This document shows positions 46,858-57,126 of a stretch of 64,000 nucleotides of DNA, piece by piece; the stretch's first letter is position 1; every line of letters begins with the position of its first letter. Under the pieces are notes generated by a model, which made no database searches, was not told the origin of the DNA, and saw only the letters and a list, made by a program, of their open reading frames with translations. Both the position numbers and the translations under genes were made by a program. Origin of the DNA: Niebla homalea (taxonomy: Eukaryota > Ascomycota > Lecanoromycetes > Lecanorales > Ramalinaceae); NCBI GenBank assembly GCA_019925105.1, contig JAHGAU010000002.1, positions 310,001 through 374,000 on the forward strand, written 5' to 3'.

Positions 46858-49615
46858 CTATTCTCCATCTTCCCATATATGCAGAGCTTCAAGCGAGATC
46901 TGAGTGTGGAGATGGCCTGGGCCGAGGATTTGTTGTTGTAGCTTGACGCATCTTTTCATCAATTCAATGGCGCGATCATTGCGGCCTTGACGTTTCATTA
47001 TGATTGCCAGGCTGGCCATGCTTGCCAGCGTGTCGGGGTGCTCCTCGCTTAGCACCTTCTTACTTGTCTCCATTACCCGTACCTCCAGTTCTTCAGCCTC
47101 CTTCCAGCGTCCCTGCTCCCCATACGTTGAAGCCAGGTTGTTCATGTTCGTAAGGGTATTAGGATGCTCCTCGCCGAACAACCTTTTCATCGTCTTTAAT
47201 ACCTGTATATTTAGCTCTTCAGCCTCCTTCCAGCGTCTCTGATCCCTATACGTTAAAGCCAGGTTATTCATACTCGTCAACGTATCAGGATACTCCTCGC
47301 CGAGTACCCTTTTCCTTATCCTTAATACCTGTATATTTAGCTCTTCAGCCTCCTTCCAGCGTCCCTGATCGTTATATATTGAAGCCAGGTTGTTCATACT
47401 TATCAGCGTGTCGGGATGCTCTTCGCCTAGCACCCTCTTCCTTGTCTTTAATGTCCGTACCTGTAACTCTTCAGCCTCCTTCCAATATCCCTGATTGCTA
47501 TATGTTGAAGCTAAGTTACTTATACTCTTCAGTGTGTAAGAAGCCTCCTCGCCTAGCACCCTTTTTATTATCTCTACTAACCGTACCTGCAGCTCTTCAG
47601 CCTCCTTCCAGCGTCCCTGAGAGCCATATGTTAAAGCCAGGTTGTTCATGCTCTGCAGAGTGAAGGGATCCTCCTCCCCTAAGATAATCTTCTTCTTGTC
47701 CAATATTCGTTCGTTCCAAGCTGCCGCTTTCCGATAGAGCCCAGATGCTTGAAGATAAATCGCACCCCCTGTACTCGCACCCAGGAGCTCGGTGTTCGCG
47801 ACCTTGTATTGCTCCGCAAAGGCCTCTAGAGATTCAATGTGGCTGACAAATTGACCACATTGGATCCACTTTCGTGGAGACCAGGGATCATCGATTTCCT
47901 CGAAGGCTTTGCAAACAACGCGTATAGCTGCTTCCAGCCACGGTCCTCGTTCTGCATTGGCCATAAGCCTCGACCGGAGTAGAAGTTGGACTAGATCGTG
48001 GATCCGCATCGTACCCCTAGATCCCTCCAGCGTACAAGCCGCAAGAGATAATCGCTGAACCTCTTGAACGGCTTTGGAGAGGCGTACATGAGACCGAAAT
48101 AAGTCCACTACTGCTTCAAGCTCGTTCACTGCTCGTGATGGGGTACATCACGCCAGTTTCCCTGGTGCAGAGCGTTACATCCTTGCGTGAAGATATTGAT
48201 TGGGATATATTCAGGGTCGCAGAAGCATAGAACCCGAAGAAGAGTCAAAGCATCAGGGGCTGTCGTTTGGAGCTTTGTCAGAGCCGGGGTAAAAGTAGCT
48301 GCTACCGATTTCTCTTCATGCCGTGAGAGATCATTCTCCCACGAAAGGATCTAAGTTTCGGTCAGCTTCTCCTCCCAATAGTTCATGATCTTTGCCTACC
48401 TCAAGTGCCTCCTCGGTCTCATATATCTGAAGAATCGCGTTCATGCTACTTCCCGTATCCTTTAAATATGATGCGGCTTGGTCGATCGCCAGAGGCAGAG
48501 CTCCTACGAACCGAACAACCTGCTCAGCATCCGCATAGCTCACTTCCCTTTTGATGTCTCGCTCTATTTCAGCGCCGGTCAAGAGCATTGCCACAGCATC
48601 GCGGACCCCTGGCGGTTGCAAAGCAAGCTGGGATAGCGCACCAGACGCAGTGAATACTTCTGCAATCTTCGCCGTCCGAGTAGTAAATAAAAGCCTTCCC
48701 CCACTGTTTCTTCGTGGAAGCATGTCACGAAGCATCGCAGTCGTCTCCTGAGTCACATTATCAAAGATAATTAACCAGCTCCTCGCACCCGTCGGATCTT
48801 CCAACCAAGCTCGTGCTATCTTTGGCTTGGTGACCTGATCCAGAGTGCACCATCCCGGGAGACGGAGCAGATCCACCAGCTCCGAGAAGCCCCGAGTCAA
48901 TTTCCCCTCAGACGCCGCAGACACCCAAAAGACATAGGCATACTGGCTTCTCTGGAATGCAAGAGTCGCGAATTTCAAGGCCAGCTGTGTTTTCCCTATG
49001 CCTGGCATACCATATATGATACAGCGGGCTGGGGCGTCTCCCTTCGATGTACTGAACACGCGATCGATCTGCTCTAGCTCATCGTCTCGGCCCGTGAAAT
49101 TAGAGGAGAGGATGGAGTCGGGCAACTCGCAGATCGTTGGCGGGAGCTTGTGATCTATGCATGGTCAATTGTATATCTATCTCACAAAGCTCTGCATCAT
49201 TTAGACCTACCAGGATTTGCATCGAAATGAATAGAGCCGCCCTCTGTGTTCATGTTATTTCCCACAAACTGCCCACCTCCTTGGCTATTGCAGTCTCCAG
49301 CAAACACTTTCGCCGCATGCGTACTGCTTGTCTGCATCTCTCGGTGGCGCGCTATGTCAGTAAGGTGGTCGTGCACTTGCTTGTGGAGCAAAATGATTGA
49401 GCCTCGTCCCGGTAGCTCTCGATAATGGCATATAGTATCCCTCCGCCTTCTTCGTTGTCTTGTACAGTAGAGCCTTGAGTTCTATTATCAATGAAAGAGC
49501 TGTTGGCGATATTATACACGAGAGGAAAGCACCCAATGGCCTCGAGGTCGAGGACAGAAGTCGTTTTCCACCGCCAAGACTTAAGTATCTTCACTTCACC
49601 GTGGTCCCTTACCAT
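46858..49615 (-). CDS. NB-ARC / TPR NLR-like receptor with N-terminal amyloid-type motif
   Basis: Likely a signal-transducing STAND ATPase of fungal immunity or incompatibility. In order: an N-terminal segment from ATG 49615; a Gly/Asn/Ser-rich motif at 49307-49224; intron 49210-49155; the NB-ARC domain (CIIYGMPGIGKTQLALKF Walker A, WLIIFDNV Walker B, LLFTTRT, GALPLAIDQAASYL); intron 48399-48351; a winged-helix-like part; then five well-conserved 42-residue TPRs plus a degenerate sixth, of the kinesin-light-chain type (NNLASTY..QGRWKEAEEL), to the stop at 46858. Two frame breaks: at the G4/C4 run 48140-48143 (one more base restores phase before VNELEAVVDLF) and near 49397-49398. The N-terminal extent is uncertain because of the second break. 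It is divergent from the hydrolase at 50184, which carries the matching motif. Confidence 0.78.
47000..47690 (-). repeat. 126-nt tandem repeats encoding TPRs
   Basis: Five consecutive units of 126 nt, each containing the near-identical stretch cttcagcctccttccagcgt on the plus strand, encode 42-residue tetratricopeptide repeats. High DNA-level similarity between units indicates recent amplification or concerted evolution. Confidence 0.85.
49224..49307 (-). other. 28-residue amyloid-type motif of the receptor
   Basis: The segment begins VFAGDCNSQGGG and ends NTEGGSIHF, just before the exon joining to NB-ARC. It aligns without gaps with the C-terminal motif of the neighbouring hydrolase (51447-51530): F2, G4, S8, G10, G11, G16, G23, G24, S25 and F28 are identical, and D/N5, Q/N9, S/T21 and I/M26 are similar. 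Confidence 0.65.
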
Positions 49616-50183
49616 TACAAACAAGTCCAAAAATTCCAGAAAGATCCAGTAGGGATATTCGGAGCTTTCCAAAGTTCACGTCTGATTTTTTGAGCAAATT
49701 GGAACTCAGGATGTGGATTCAATAAAGGACAAGCGAAAAATGACTTCAGGGTCTGGCTGGATACGAAAATGACCTACTCACTTCTTTGGTCTGTATGCAA
49801 TATTCATTACGGTCATGCTCTGTACTAGCTGAGTAGTGGTGTCGATCAAATAGATGACGGTACCTGTTGGAAATGGAGGAGGGGGTCTCCTTCTGGGTCT
49901 ATCTCGAAAAATACATTATATATAGTATACTTTACTAATAATAGGAAATTAAGGTAACATAACCTTCGTATAGAGTGGTAACTAACCAGTGCTGTCAATT
50001 GTAAGAAATGGTCACTTCATAAGTGGTACATGAGCAGGTCATTTACGGTATCCAACCAGACCCTCAGTTCCTCGACCCACTGCTCTGCGTATTTTTGCCA
50101 AGAAAAATGCCCGGACAATTGTTGTGGCCAAGCTGTTCACATTGCTCTGTATGAAAGAATAAGTCTGCCATCGTAGGACCATC
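49616..50183. promoter_or_regulatory. Shared divergent promoter region of receptor and hydrolase
   Basis: 568 nt between the two divergent starts. It contains an AT-rich island (about 49906-49990) with alternating TA steps (attatatatagtatac). A shared promoter would allow co-regulation of the two proteins; this is inference from layout. Confidence 0.35.
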
Positions 50184-51536
50184 ATGAGCGCTATCATGCC
50201 CAAATTAAGGTTTTGGCACGGCAAATCCGAGCCTCAAAGCATGAGCGAGCCCATCTCAACCTTAGGCCTGCGAATAGTGAATCCGGACCGAGTCGAAGCA
50301 GCGATTGAGTGGGTATGTCCTTGGCCGCTATTATTAGTGCTTTCTGGGCTGATTCGCAATCCAGCATCGTATTCATTCACGGCCTCACGGGCGATCGAGA
50401 GTCCACATGGACTGCGAAGGGCGCTGCGGCCTGCTGGCCAGAGTCGCTCCTCGTTAACGATATACCTCAAGCAAGGATTATCATGTACGGCTACGATGCC
50501 GACGTGCTTAATTTTTGGTCAATGGCATCTCAAAACACGGTCGGCGATCATAGTCAAAAGTTCTTGACGTCGCTCGCCAATCTAAGAGATAGCACAAACA
50601 CTGTTGGTTTAAGGACTGTCAGGTGGGCTCTTCAACTAATTGTTCTTCCACAGAACACAAGACCTCTCGCATTCGTTGCGCATAGCATGGGTGGAATCGT
50701 TTGTCAAGATGTAAGGTGGCATCTGCCTTGTTCGAGGACGAAGTCTGATATGTGGTAGGCATTGTTGAAATCGAAAGGCAATGCCGACCGACATACTCAA
50801 CATATCCTTGAAGAGACAAGGGGCATTTTCTTCATGGGAACCCCACACTGTGGCTCAGGTCTTGCAGAATGGGCAGTCGTCGGTAGCAAGTTTCTCCAAT
50901 ACTTTCGTCGGATTAATCATAGAGCGCTGGCGATTCTGCAAGAGGAATCTGAGGTCATGGAAAGAATACGGCGTGAATTCCACACCATGTTGCGGGCTCG
51001 AGACAACAGCAAAGACAAAGAGATTGCAATCATATGCTTTCATGAGGAAATCCCAGTGCGGGCTATTGGACAAGTAAACTTTAGCGGTAACAATTTGGAG
51101 ATGTCTGGATACTGACTCTTAAAAGGTTGTGCCACAAGGTTCGGCAATACTTGACAGGTATACATCGATTCCCATCCATGCGAACCATATGGATATGACC
51201 AAGTTCTCGAGCGATGAAGATCCCGACTATCGAAATGTACTTTGCGAGCTTCAGAGGCTTGTTCAATCTCTTGAACCACAACTGAAAAGCGTGCCACCCT
51301 TTGCATCTTCTGCGTCGTCTACATCGTCTAATCTCGAAGTAAAATCTCACTATACTCCTCGAAACGAGGGTTCTTCCGTGGGGGAACAAGACCAAACCAC
51401 TGTGCATGAAATAGACACTTCGCATCAGCCGACAAGATCGGTCAACAACTTTTCTGGCAACTTTTATAGTAACGGAGGTAAAATAACTCAGGGGGGTGAA
51501 TTTCATTCCGGAGGCGGATCGATGACCTTTTCATGA
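50184..51536 (+). CDS. SesB-like alpha/beta-hydrolase with C-terminal amyloid-type motif
   Basis: Predicted serine-hydrolase effector of an NLR signalling pair. Exons 50184-50308, 50365-50710, 50759-51073 and 51126-51536 give 398 residues. The domain opens with VEAAIDIVFIHGLTGDREST; the nucleophile elbow is FVAHSMGGIVCQD; the strand-helix GIFFMGTPHCGSGLAEWA follows; and PIHANHMDMTKFSS carries the expected late His. A possible extra 51-nt intron (50603-50653, GTTGGT...CAG) has no stop and keeps frame, so a 17-residue length variant could exist. A Ser/Thr-rich linker leads to the final motif at 51447-51530, followed by one Ser and the stop. The gene is completely open. It is homologous to the hydrolase part of the fused NLR at 15536. 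Confidence 0.82.
51447..51530 (+). other. 28-residue amyloid-type motif of the hydrolase
   Basis: Starts NFSGNFYSNGG and ends SGGGSMTF, at the extreme C terminus after a flexible linker. Its position (effector C terminus) and the position of its partner (before NB-ARC of the receptor) match the geometry of known fungal amyloid signalling motifs. Confidence 0.65.
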
Positions 51537-51873
51537 CACAGCAAAAGCTTCTAAGAAATGTGTTCACTGTCCCTTCTGCAACTTTTGAATAAATAGATGT
51601 ATACACAAGTAACCTAAATATTCCAAATGACGCCTCCAGCAAAAGCTCCAATAGAAGCCGTGGATGAAGATTATGCTGCGCTTCCCTGTCAGATCCAAAA
51701 GCGATTGAACCTCCCACACTCAACCTTTGCACCGGTTCAGTGTGAGTTCACCAATCGCAAGTCCCAGACTTTTCAGTAACGCTTTTGGAAAGCCACAACC
51801 TGCGGATGACAGCGTTCACAATAGTCCTGCAGCAATTGGCATGCTACAATGATCAACAAGCTTGCCACGTCTG

Positions 51874-52474
51874 AGTCATATAAAGATCAGCCATTCATAA
51901 ACGACCCACCTTCGTTTATGAATCAGCGAACTATTCATGAATCACGTATATATGCATCTTCTCTACAAATAGAACATGTCATATACAGCGCTTATGTACA
52001 GCCTAATCTAAATCGTCGCCGCTCTGGGGGAGCAGGGATCTCCCACTGCAAAATGAAGCCTACTGGAGCTCCACTCCTCGCACCCTCACCCTCGTCGTCA
52101 CCCTCGCCCTCACCTTTACCCTCATTGCCACTCTCATCAACCACGTTGTCTTTATACCACTTTACTTTCAGCTCAATTCGCAACCCCACCATTACCTTCG
52201 CTTCCTTGACGTGGCACAGCGAATGTGAAGTAACGATAAAGGTGGTAACGGGGGTAATAACGCTAATACGAGGGTCTGATAATATGGGTATAAGGCGGTG
52301 AAGGCGGCGAGGTCCCGTAAGGCTCATGCGGGACTCAAAAGCAGCGACGTGTACATCGTTCACAGCTTCGTAGATGAGATAGCTCATTCATGAAAAAGCT
52401 TTCATTCGTGGATGAGCATGGGTGATTTTATAGATGAGTTGTGGCGCGTTTTTGAATCCGAGATCTTTATGACT
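51874..52474. mobile_element. Short terminal-inverted-repeat element (MITE-like)
   Basis: The left end 51874-51910 (agtcatataaagatcagcc, then attca, aaacg, cccac) matches the reverse complement of the right end 52441-52474 (agtcataaagatctcgg, then attca, aaacg, gccac), with one 2-nt gap. Further in, both ends contain ttcatgaat followed by a similar stretch. The element is about 600 nt. It encloses a 131-codon minus-strand ORF (51992-52387) with no transposase signature I recognise, so it is probably non-autonomous. Target-site duplications are not obvious. Confidence 0.6.
51893..51923. repeat. 12-nt perfect inverted repeat in the left end of the element
   Basis: attcataaacga (51893-51904) and tcgtttatgaat (51912-51923) are exact reverse complements around a 7-nt spacer, so the left end of the element can form a hairpin. 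Confidence 0.8.
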
Positions 52475-53189
52475 AAATCCTGACAAAACTAACACCAATG
52501 GCGTACACTGTTTTCCATCCCCGTCGACCAACCGTCCTTTACCAGATGTCGTAGCTTGGCAGGATTGTCGTTAGAAGCTGGTCATGACCTCCCTTACAAG
52601 GAGCTACAGTCTGGTTCACAAAACCCCCCCCCCAAAATCGCCAAATTGGTACGATACTCAGGTAGCAAAGCAGAGGGGAATGCTACTCCTACTTGACCAT
52701 GGAGCAGGATGAACGAAAAATAGTAGACTCGGACAGGTGAACAATCTCACGCTGGACAAGAGCCTTGTGATTTCCCCCTCCTCGCAGGTGAACGATTATA
52801 CGCCAGACGAGGGAGTTGATTGCATGTTGTTAAGACCGGAAGCTCGTAGTTTAGTTTGGAGGGTGTGCTATGTTCCGTCATTTTGATGTAAGAATGACCC
52901 TGTCGTTCTAAGATCTAGATTTTAGAGAGCGTAGAGTAAACATGTAGCGATTTGTTAATACGAAATAAGTTCCCACACATCCTGTACATCTTGAATGGTT
53001 GCAATGTCTGTTTTTGAATGAGAGTGCTCAAAGATGTACGCAAATCCCTTCATGAACGGCTGATAGATCGGCCCCTTATGACATCCGCAAGACGCTGCTC
53101 ACATGGTGACTTGAGGGATTTGTCGTTCAACAGTAGTTGAGGCAACTTCTCAACAGTAATTGGCGAGGTGGGGAGAGGGTTGATCGTTG
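52475..53189. other. Intergenic, no gene recognised
   Basis: About 700 nt between the inverted-repeat element and the CorA-like locus. It has a C10-C12-like homopolymer near 52626 and no supported gene. Confidence 0.45.
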
Positions 53190-55823
53190 CTAAACTGCTG
53201 AACCCGTGTTGGATCCTGCATTACTGCTGCCCCTACTTCTTGTCTCGTTGCTCTCGCTTCTCTCTTCTCGACGGATTCTACGTGCGAGCCGGTTCCACCA
53301 GGTCTGAGGTACCTTCAGTCCCCCTCGCTCGAAATCATATATCAACCATCCGATATTTTTTTCAACTGAAGTAAAACAGAGATGTTTAATGCGGCCAAGG
53401 AGGGAGAACCAGAGCGCGAAGGAATGATAGAAAGACAATGAAGGCCGTGTCTTAGGATGATCGATTATGTCCAAGACCAGAAAAGTGGAGCCAAGCGCAA
53501 AACCACCCAGCTCAATTAACAAAGGCATGCTTCCAGCAAAAAGCTGAAAAGCCGTTTTGTAGTATAGCTTCCTGTTGATCACCGCGCTTCGGCTTTCACT
53601 TATCGTCGAGCCTGTATCCGTAGATGAATGGACGGAAGGCTGAGAGTGCTCGATAAGCTCGGTCATTTGCACATTATCAGCCTGCTCAGATTCTGTAGTT
53701 GGCACTACAATGTCGACCTCGCTTGAGTTCCCTGTTGCCTGAGATGCTGTTGCTGCAATAGTCGTTGCTGGAATTTGGCTCGCTTCTTGCGTTTAGCCTC
53801 TTTTTGTCGAGAGTGAGCAGCACGGCAATGGTGTTAGGCAAACAGGTCAGAAAGCCCAATACGTACAATATATTTACCTTCCACGCTGTCCAGAAGAGGG
53901 CTAGACCACCATGGAACCGCTGATGCAACATTCAGAGCCAGTAAGATGCCGAACGTGAGGTTATTGTCGTGTTGAAGCCATACTTGATACGCTGAGCGAA
54001 GGGCTATGGTAGACAGCCAGACGAGTAAGCCCGAAAATACAATTGGGATGATTATGCTTGCAACCCATGACGGGAATAGACAACTCCCAGAACATGGTGG
54101 TTGACACTAGCCCCCCTTCCGTGAATTCTTTAGCATTCATACCGAAATATGAAGATACGAAGGCAAGAGGGACGTAGATACTCGCGAGTATGGTCAGGAT
54201 AAGGGAGCGCGTGCCTGAATTCAAATCGAGTTGTTCCCTGAGCTGGAGACGATGTTTTATGACTTGAGGGGGAGGAGAGGGGGGTTTCAGAGTCGTGGTG
54301 AGCTTACCATCGAGTGGAGCGCCATTCGACAATTATCAAGATCTTTGAGCAGAGAGCTCAAATCCGATGCGTCTCTATGCAGGCGGCGCATTCGGACAGC
54401 CCACCGCGCACCGGGTATAGATGCAAGCCTGACACCACTTACCTTTGCGTTTGTCCAAGTCTCTATCTGCACGATTGCGGTGACCAAATGATCACGGCTT
54501 TTCTCTATTTGGTCTTCCAGGTGATGAAGATATTGAAATTTGCTTCTATGAGGATGGACTCGACCATGGAATTTCTAGCTAAACCTCAGTTCCTTACTAT
54601 GGTAACGACAAGAACTTTTGCTCACCGCATCTTGCACAAGCGAAAAGCGACTACTGACAAAACTTTGAAGTTGATGACGCATAACTTGATACACAGCAGA
54701 GATGCAGTTCATAAGCTCATGCAAGGGACTCCAGTTGCGCAGTGGCGACCGCATCATACCTTGCTTGACCCGGATAGATATTAAAGCTTCGAAGAGTACG
54801 TCATGAGTGATAACGGATGAGCAGGCTATCAAGCATTTTGGCATTGAGCGCCGCGACGTTACACCGTTTGGATTGATCAGGACCCGGATGAACTCAAACT
54901 CTGGAGGTTTTTGGTATGGTCGCTTAACGGTCTGGTGATAGAAGTCATAAATGAAGGCAATGGAGCGTACAGATTGGAGGACGGGTCCAGGGGCTGGCCG
55001 GGCTACGTCAAAGAAGTTGGGGATGCCAAATTCACTTGACCTCAACACTTGCTCATGTTAGTAGGGAGAAACTCTTCTTGTTGAAAGTGCCAAACCACAC
55101 TTTTAGATGGTAAACCTAGCTCAGGTAGCGGCATCTGCGTCTCTGCTGTTCTCAACATGATTTCATAACTTTCGAAGACCTTGCTTTGAGAAGCTGTGGG
55201 TAGTGAACTGCTATCAACTCCAGCTGAAGCGAGCAAGAGCCGTGAGAGGAGTTCGTCAAGCAGATTCTTCTTATTGCCAATTGTGATGCAGCTATCACCA
55301 AGTGAGCCATGTGAGAACGTCCAAAACACATAGGCCTTGCATGCTGTTAGTGAGCTGAGGAGGACATACCTAACCATGAACGCATTATCTGCTTGACAAC
55401 CACGCACAGCTTGTATCACTTGTTGTGGCAGCCTATATCCATCAGAACTGGACGTAGCTTCGTGAATGCGCGATGCCTCTTCTGTTCATTCATGAGACCC
55501 CGTAGTCCAGAAATACGATAATCCCATGTAAGCACATAACTACTATTGCTTGGCTCCGGTAGTCGTAGCCAGAAGAATCCAGCATCATGATTCCTCAGTC
55601 TAGAGCAAGGCTTGCTCAAGGGTCGATACAATTGTCCCAATTCTGGATCGATAGTCTGTAATTTCTCATAAACAAGGTCATGCTGGTAGTTTACGGCGAA
55701 ACTTGCTCCTGTTGGGTCCGGGTCAATGAAATTATTGATATTTCGGTGTGAGCGAATCCCATAGGGAACGGATCCGATCTCATAATCACGGTAGCGAAAG
55801 GAGGCGTCATTTGCTGATGTCAT
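53190..55823 (-). CDS. CorA-like metal-ion transporter locus, with frame lesions
   Basis: CorA/Alr-type channels carry Mg2+ or related ions. From ATG 55823 (MTSANDASFRYRDYEIG) a soluble N-terminal domain continues through intron 55115-55048 (TACTAAC branch site) and intron 54625-54575, into the long helix FQYLHHLEDQIEKSRDHLVT. The C-terminal part has TM1 with the hallmark GMN (ASIYVPLAFVSSYFGMNAKE) and TM2 (IIIPIVFSGLLVWLSTIA). Two breaks: near 55419-55422, where MDIGCHN must shift frame to reach VIQAVRGCQADNAFM, and at 54064-54066, where one base fewer joins the start of TM2 (FWELSIPVM) to its rest. A further hydrophobic ORF, 53705-53190, may be a C-terminal exon or a separate gene; I could not connect it securely. 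Confidence 0.6.
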
Positions 55824-56562
55824 TGCTTCTCGCCGGTAAGTAGAACCACGCGCTTCATTACATGCGACTCAACAGCTATCGCAATGCTAGTGATGACGAT
55901 TCGAAAAATGGCAAGACTGGCCTTACGAGGCTGGATTTATCAGCTGCGGCGGAGAGCGGGCTTTGCATGATACGATAAGGTGCACTCGGTGCACTCGGGT
56001 CAGATGCAAAGACTAAGGCGACTACCTTTACTTCATTTTGATCTGCTTAGACATTGCATTTGGTCATCAAATGAACCGGAATATGCTGCCCTGTCGCGCA
56101 ATGCCGTCAGTGTTATAGATCGATCTGTGTTGACTCAGACCGAAAGAAATGGCCAAGAATTCTTCCTCTAAGGTGAGCATGAGGCCGGGGAACATACGCC
56201 TGTTCAGCAGATGCTCGTTATAACAGATGGCAAATGGTAAATGGTATAGCGGTTGATATGGGAAGGTGCCTTTCGGTCGGGCAGCACCGTGGACCTTCCT
56301 TACAAAATGAGTATTCTCTGCTCATCGAAGAATGCTCGATGGACGAGGTGCTACAGCAATTTGAACGCTGTTGCATCTCTACCAAGGGTCAATTCCATGA
56401 GCATTGCAATTCCCCTCATTCAAATTTGAGATCGTTCTTCTACAGAGCGCTTGCAATCGTCCCAGTCAAGCACGACGGTAAGTAGTATACCCTTGAAAGA
56501 GTACCAATCCTCCGGGCCCCATAGGGTCACAGAGCTATCTCCTGATCGTTGGCTAGCCCAAG
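55824..56562. other. Intergenic, no gene recognised
   Basis: About 740 nt between divergently oriented CorA-like and Nudix genes; presumed promoter of both. An ORF of 83 codons at 56234-56485 has no recognisable domain. Confidence 0.4.
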
Positions 56563-57126
56563 ATGGCAGACTCCATCTTCCCAGACACCCAACACAACTC
56601 CTCCCAATACGTCGAGTCTGTCGGCGCAATCCTCTTCCGCAGGTTGACCAAGCAAATTTGTCTACTCCACCATCTCGCCCGTGATGAGTACCAGTTTCCC
56701 AAGGGCCGACGCAATGTGGGCGAGTCTCGACAGCTCGCGGCCCTGCGCAAAGTGACGGAAGAGACCGGATACCAAACCCCCGGCCTGTTGCAACTGTACA
56801 TGCAAAGTCACGCCACGCCTGCTCCAGATGTCAAGGCATCAATGCCGAGCAGCCATCCGGACCAGACGAGCATTTACAGTCACATTACCGAGCCAGTCAT
56901 GCTGCAGATTCGCCATTTGCCACGTGAGGGAAATGTGGAGTTGATCTGGTGGTATGCAGCTGCAGTGACGGAAGAGGAGGCTTACTGTGGAGCGCGAGGG
57001 CCGGGAGACGAGCAATTCGAAGTGCGGTGGTGTAATTATCAGGAGGCACAATGGAGGTTGACTTGTCTAGAGGATCGAGAGGTGGTGAAGCGGACTGTGG
57101 AGGTTGTCACTTGGAGTGGACACTAG
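56563..57126 (+). CDS. Nudix hydrolase (diphosphoinositol/diadenosine polyphosphate type)
   Basis: Nudix enzymes cleave nucleoside-diphosphate-linked substrates; this subgroup typically acts on diphosphoinositol or dinucleoside polyphosphates, which is inference here. The single exon encodes 187 residues from ATG 56563. The Nudix box is GRRNVGESRQLAALRKVTEE followed by TGY: G-x5-E, seven residues, R, then E-E-x-G. The first Glu of the canonical R-E-U-x-E-E core is Lys (RKVTEE); the two metal-binding Glu residues are kept. The N-terminal strand SVGAILFRR and the later IWWYAAAV fit the fold. Length is normal for the family. Confidence 0.82.
   Translation: MADSIFPDTQHNSSQYVESVGAILFRRLTKQICLLHHLARDEYQFPKGRRNVGESRQLAALRKVTEETGYQTPGLLQLYMQSHATPAPDVKASMPSSHPDQTSIYSHITEPVMLQIRHLPREGNVELIWWYAAAVTEEEAYCGARGPGDEQFEVRWCNYQEAQWRLTCLEDREVVKRTVEVVTWSGH

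Noticed and set aside
53190..53705. An independent 171-residue membrane protein gene
   Set aside because: The frame stays open upstream of the apparent start without a convincing ATG context, so it may be a terminal exon of the CorA-like gene; it was kept within that locus with a note.
54480..54630. A frameshift in the CorA-like gene at the FQYLHHLED helix
   Set aside because: Choosing the acceptor five bases further in (gctag) keeps the frame with intron 54625-54575, so no lesion is needed there.
55040..55120. A second frameshift near the sequence NMSKC in the CorA-like gene
   Set aside because: A normal intron (55115-55048) with a TACTAAC branch site explains the frame change.
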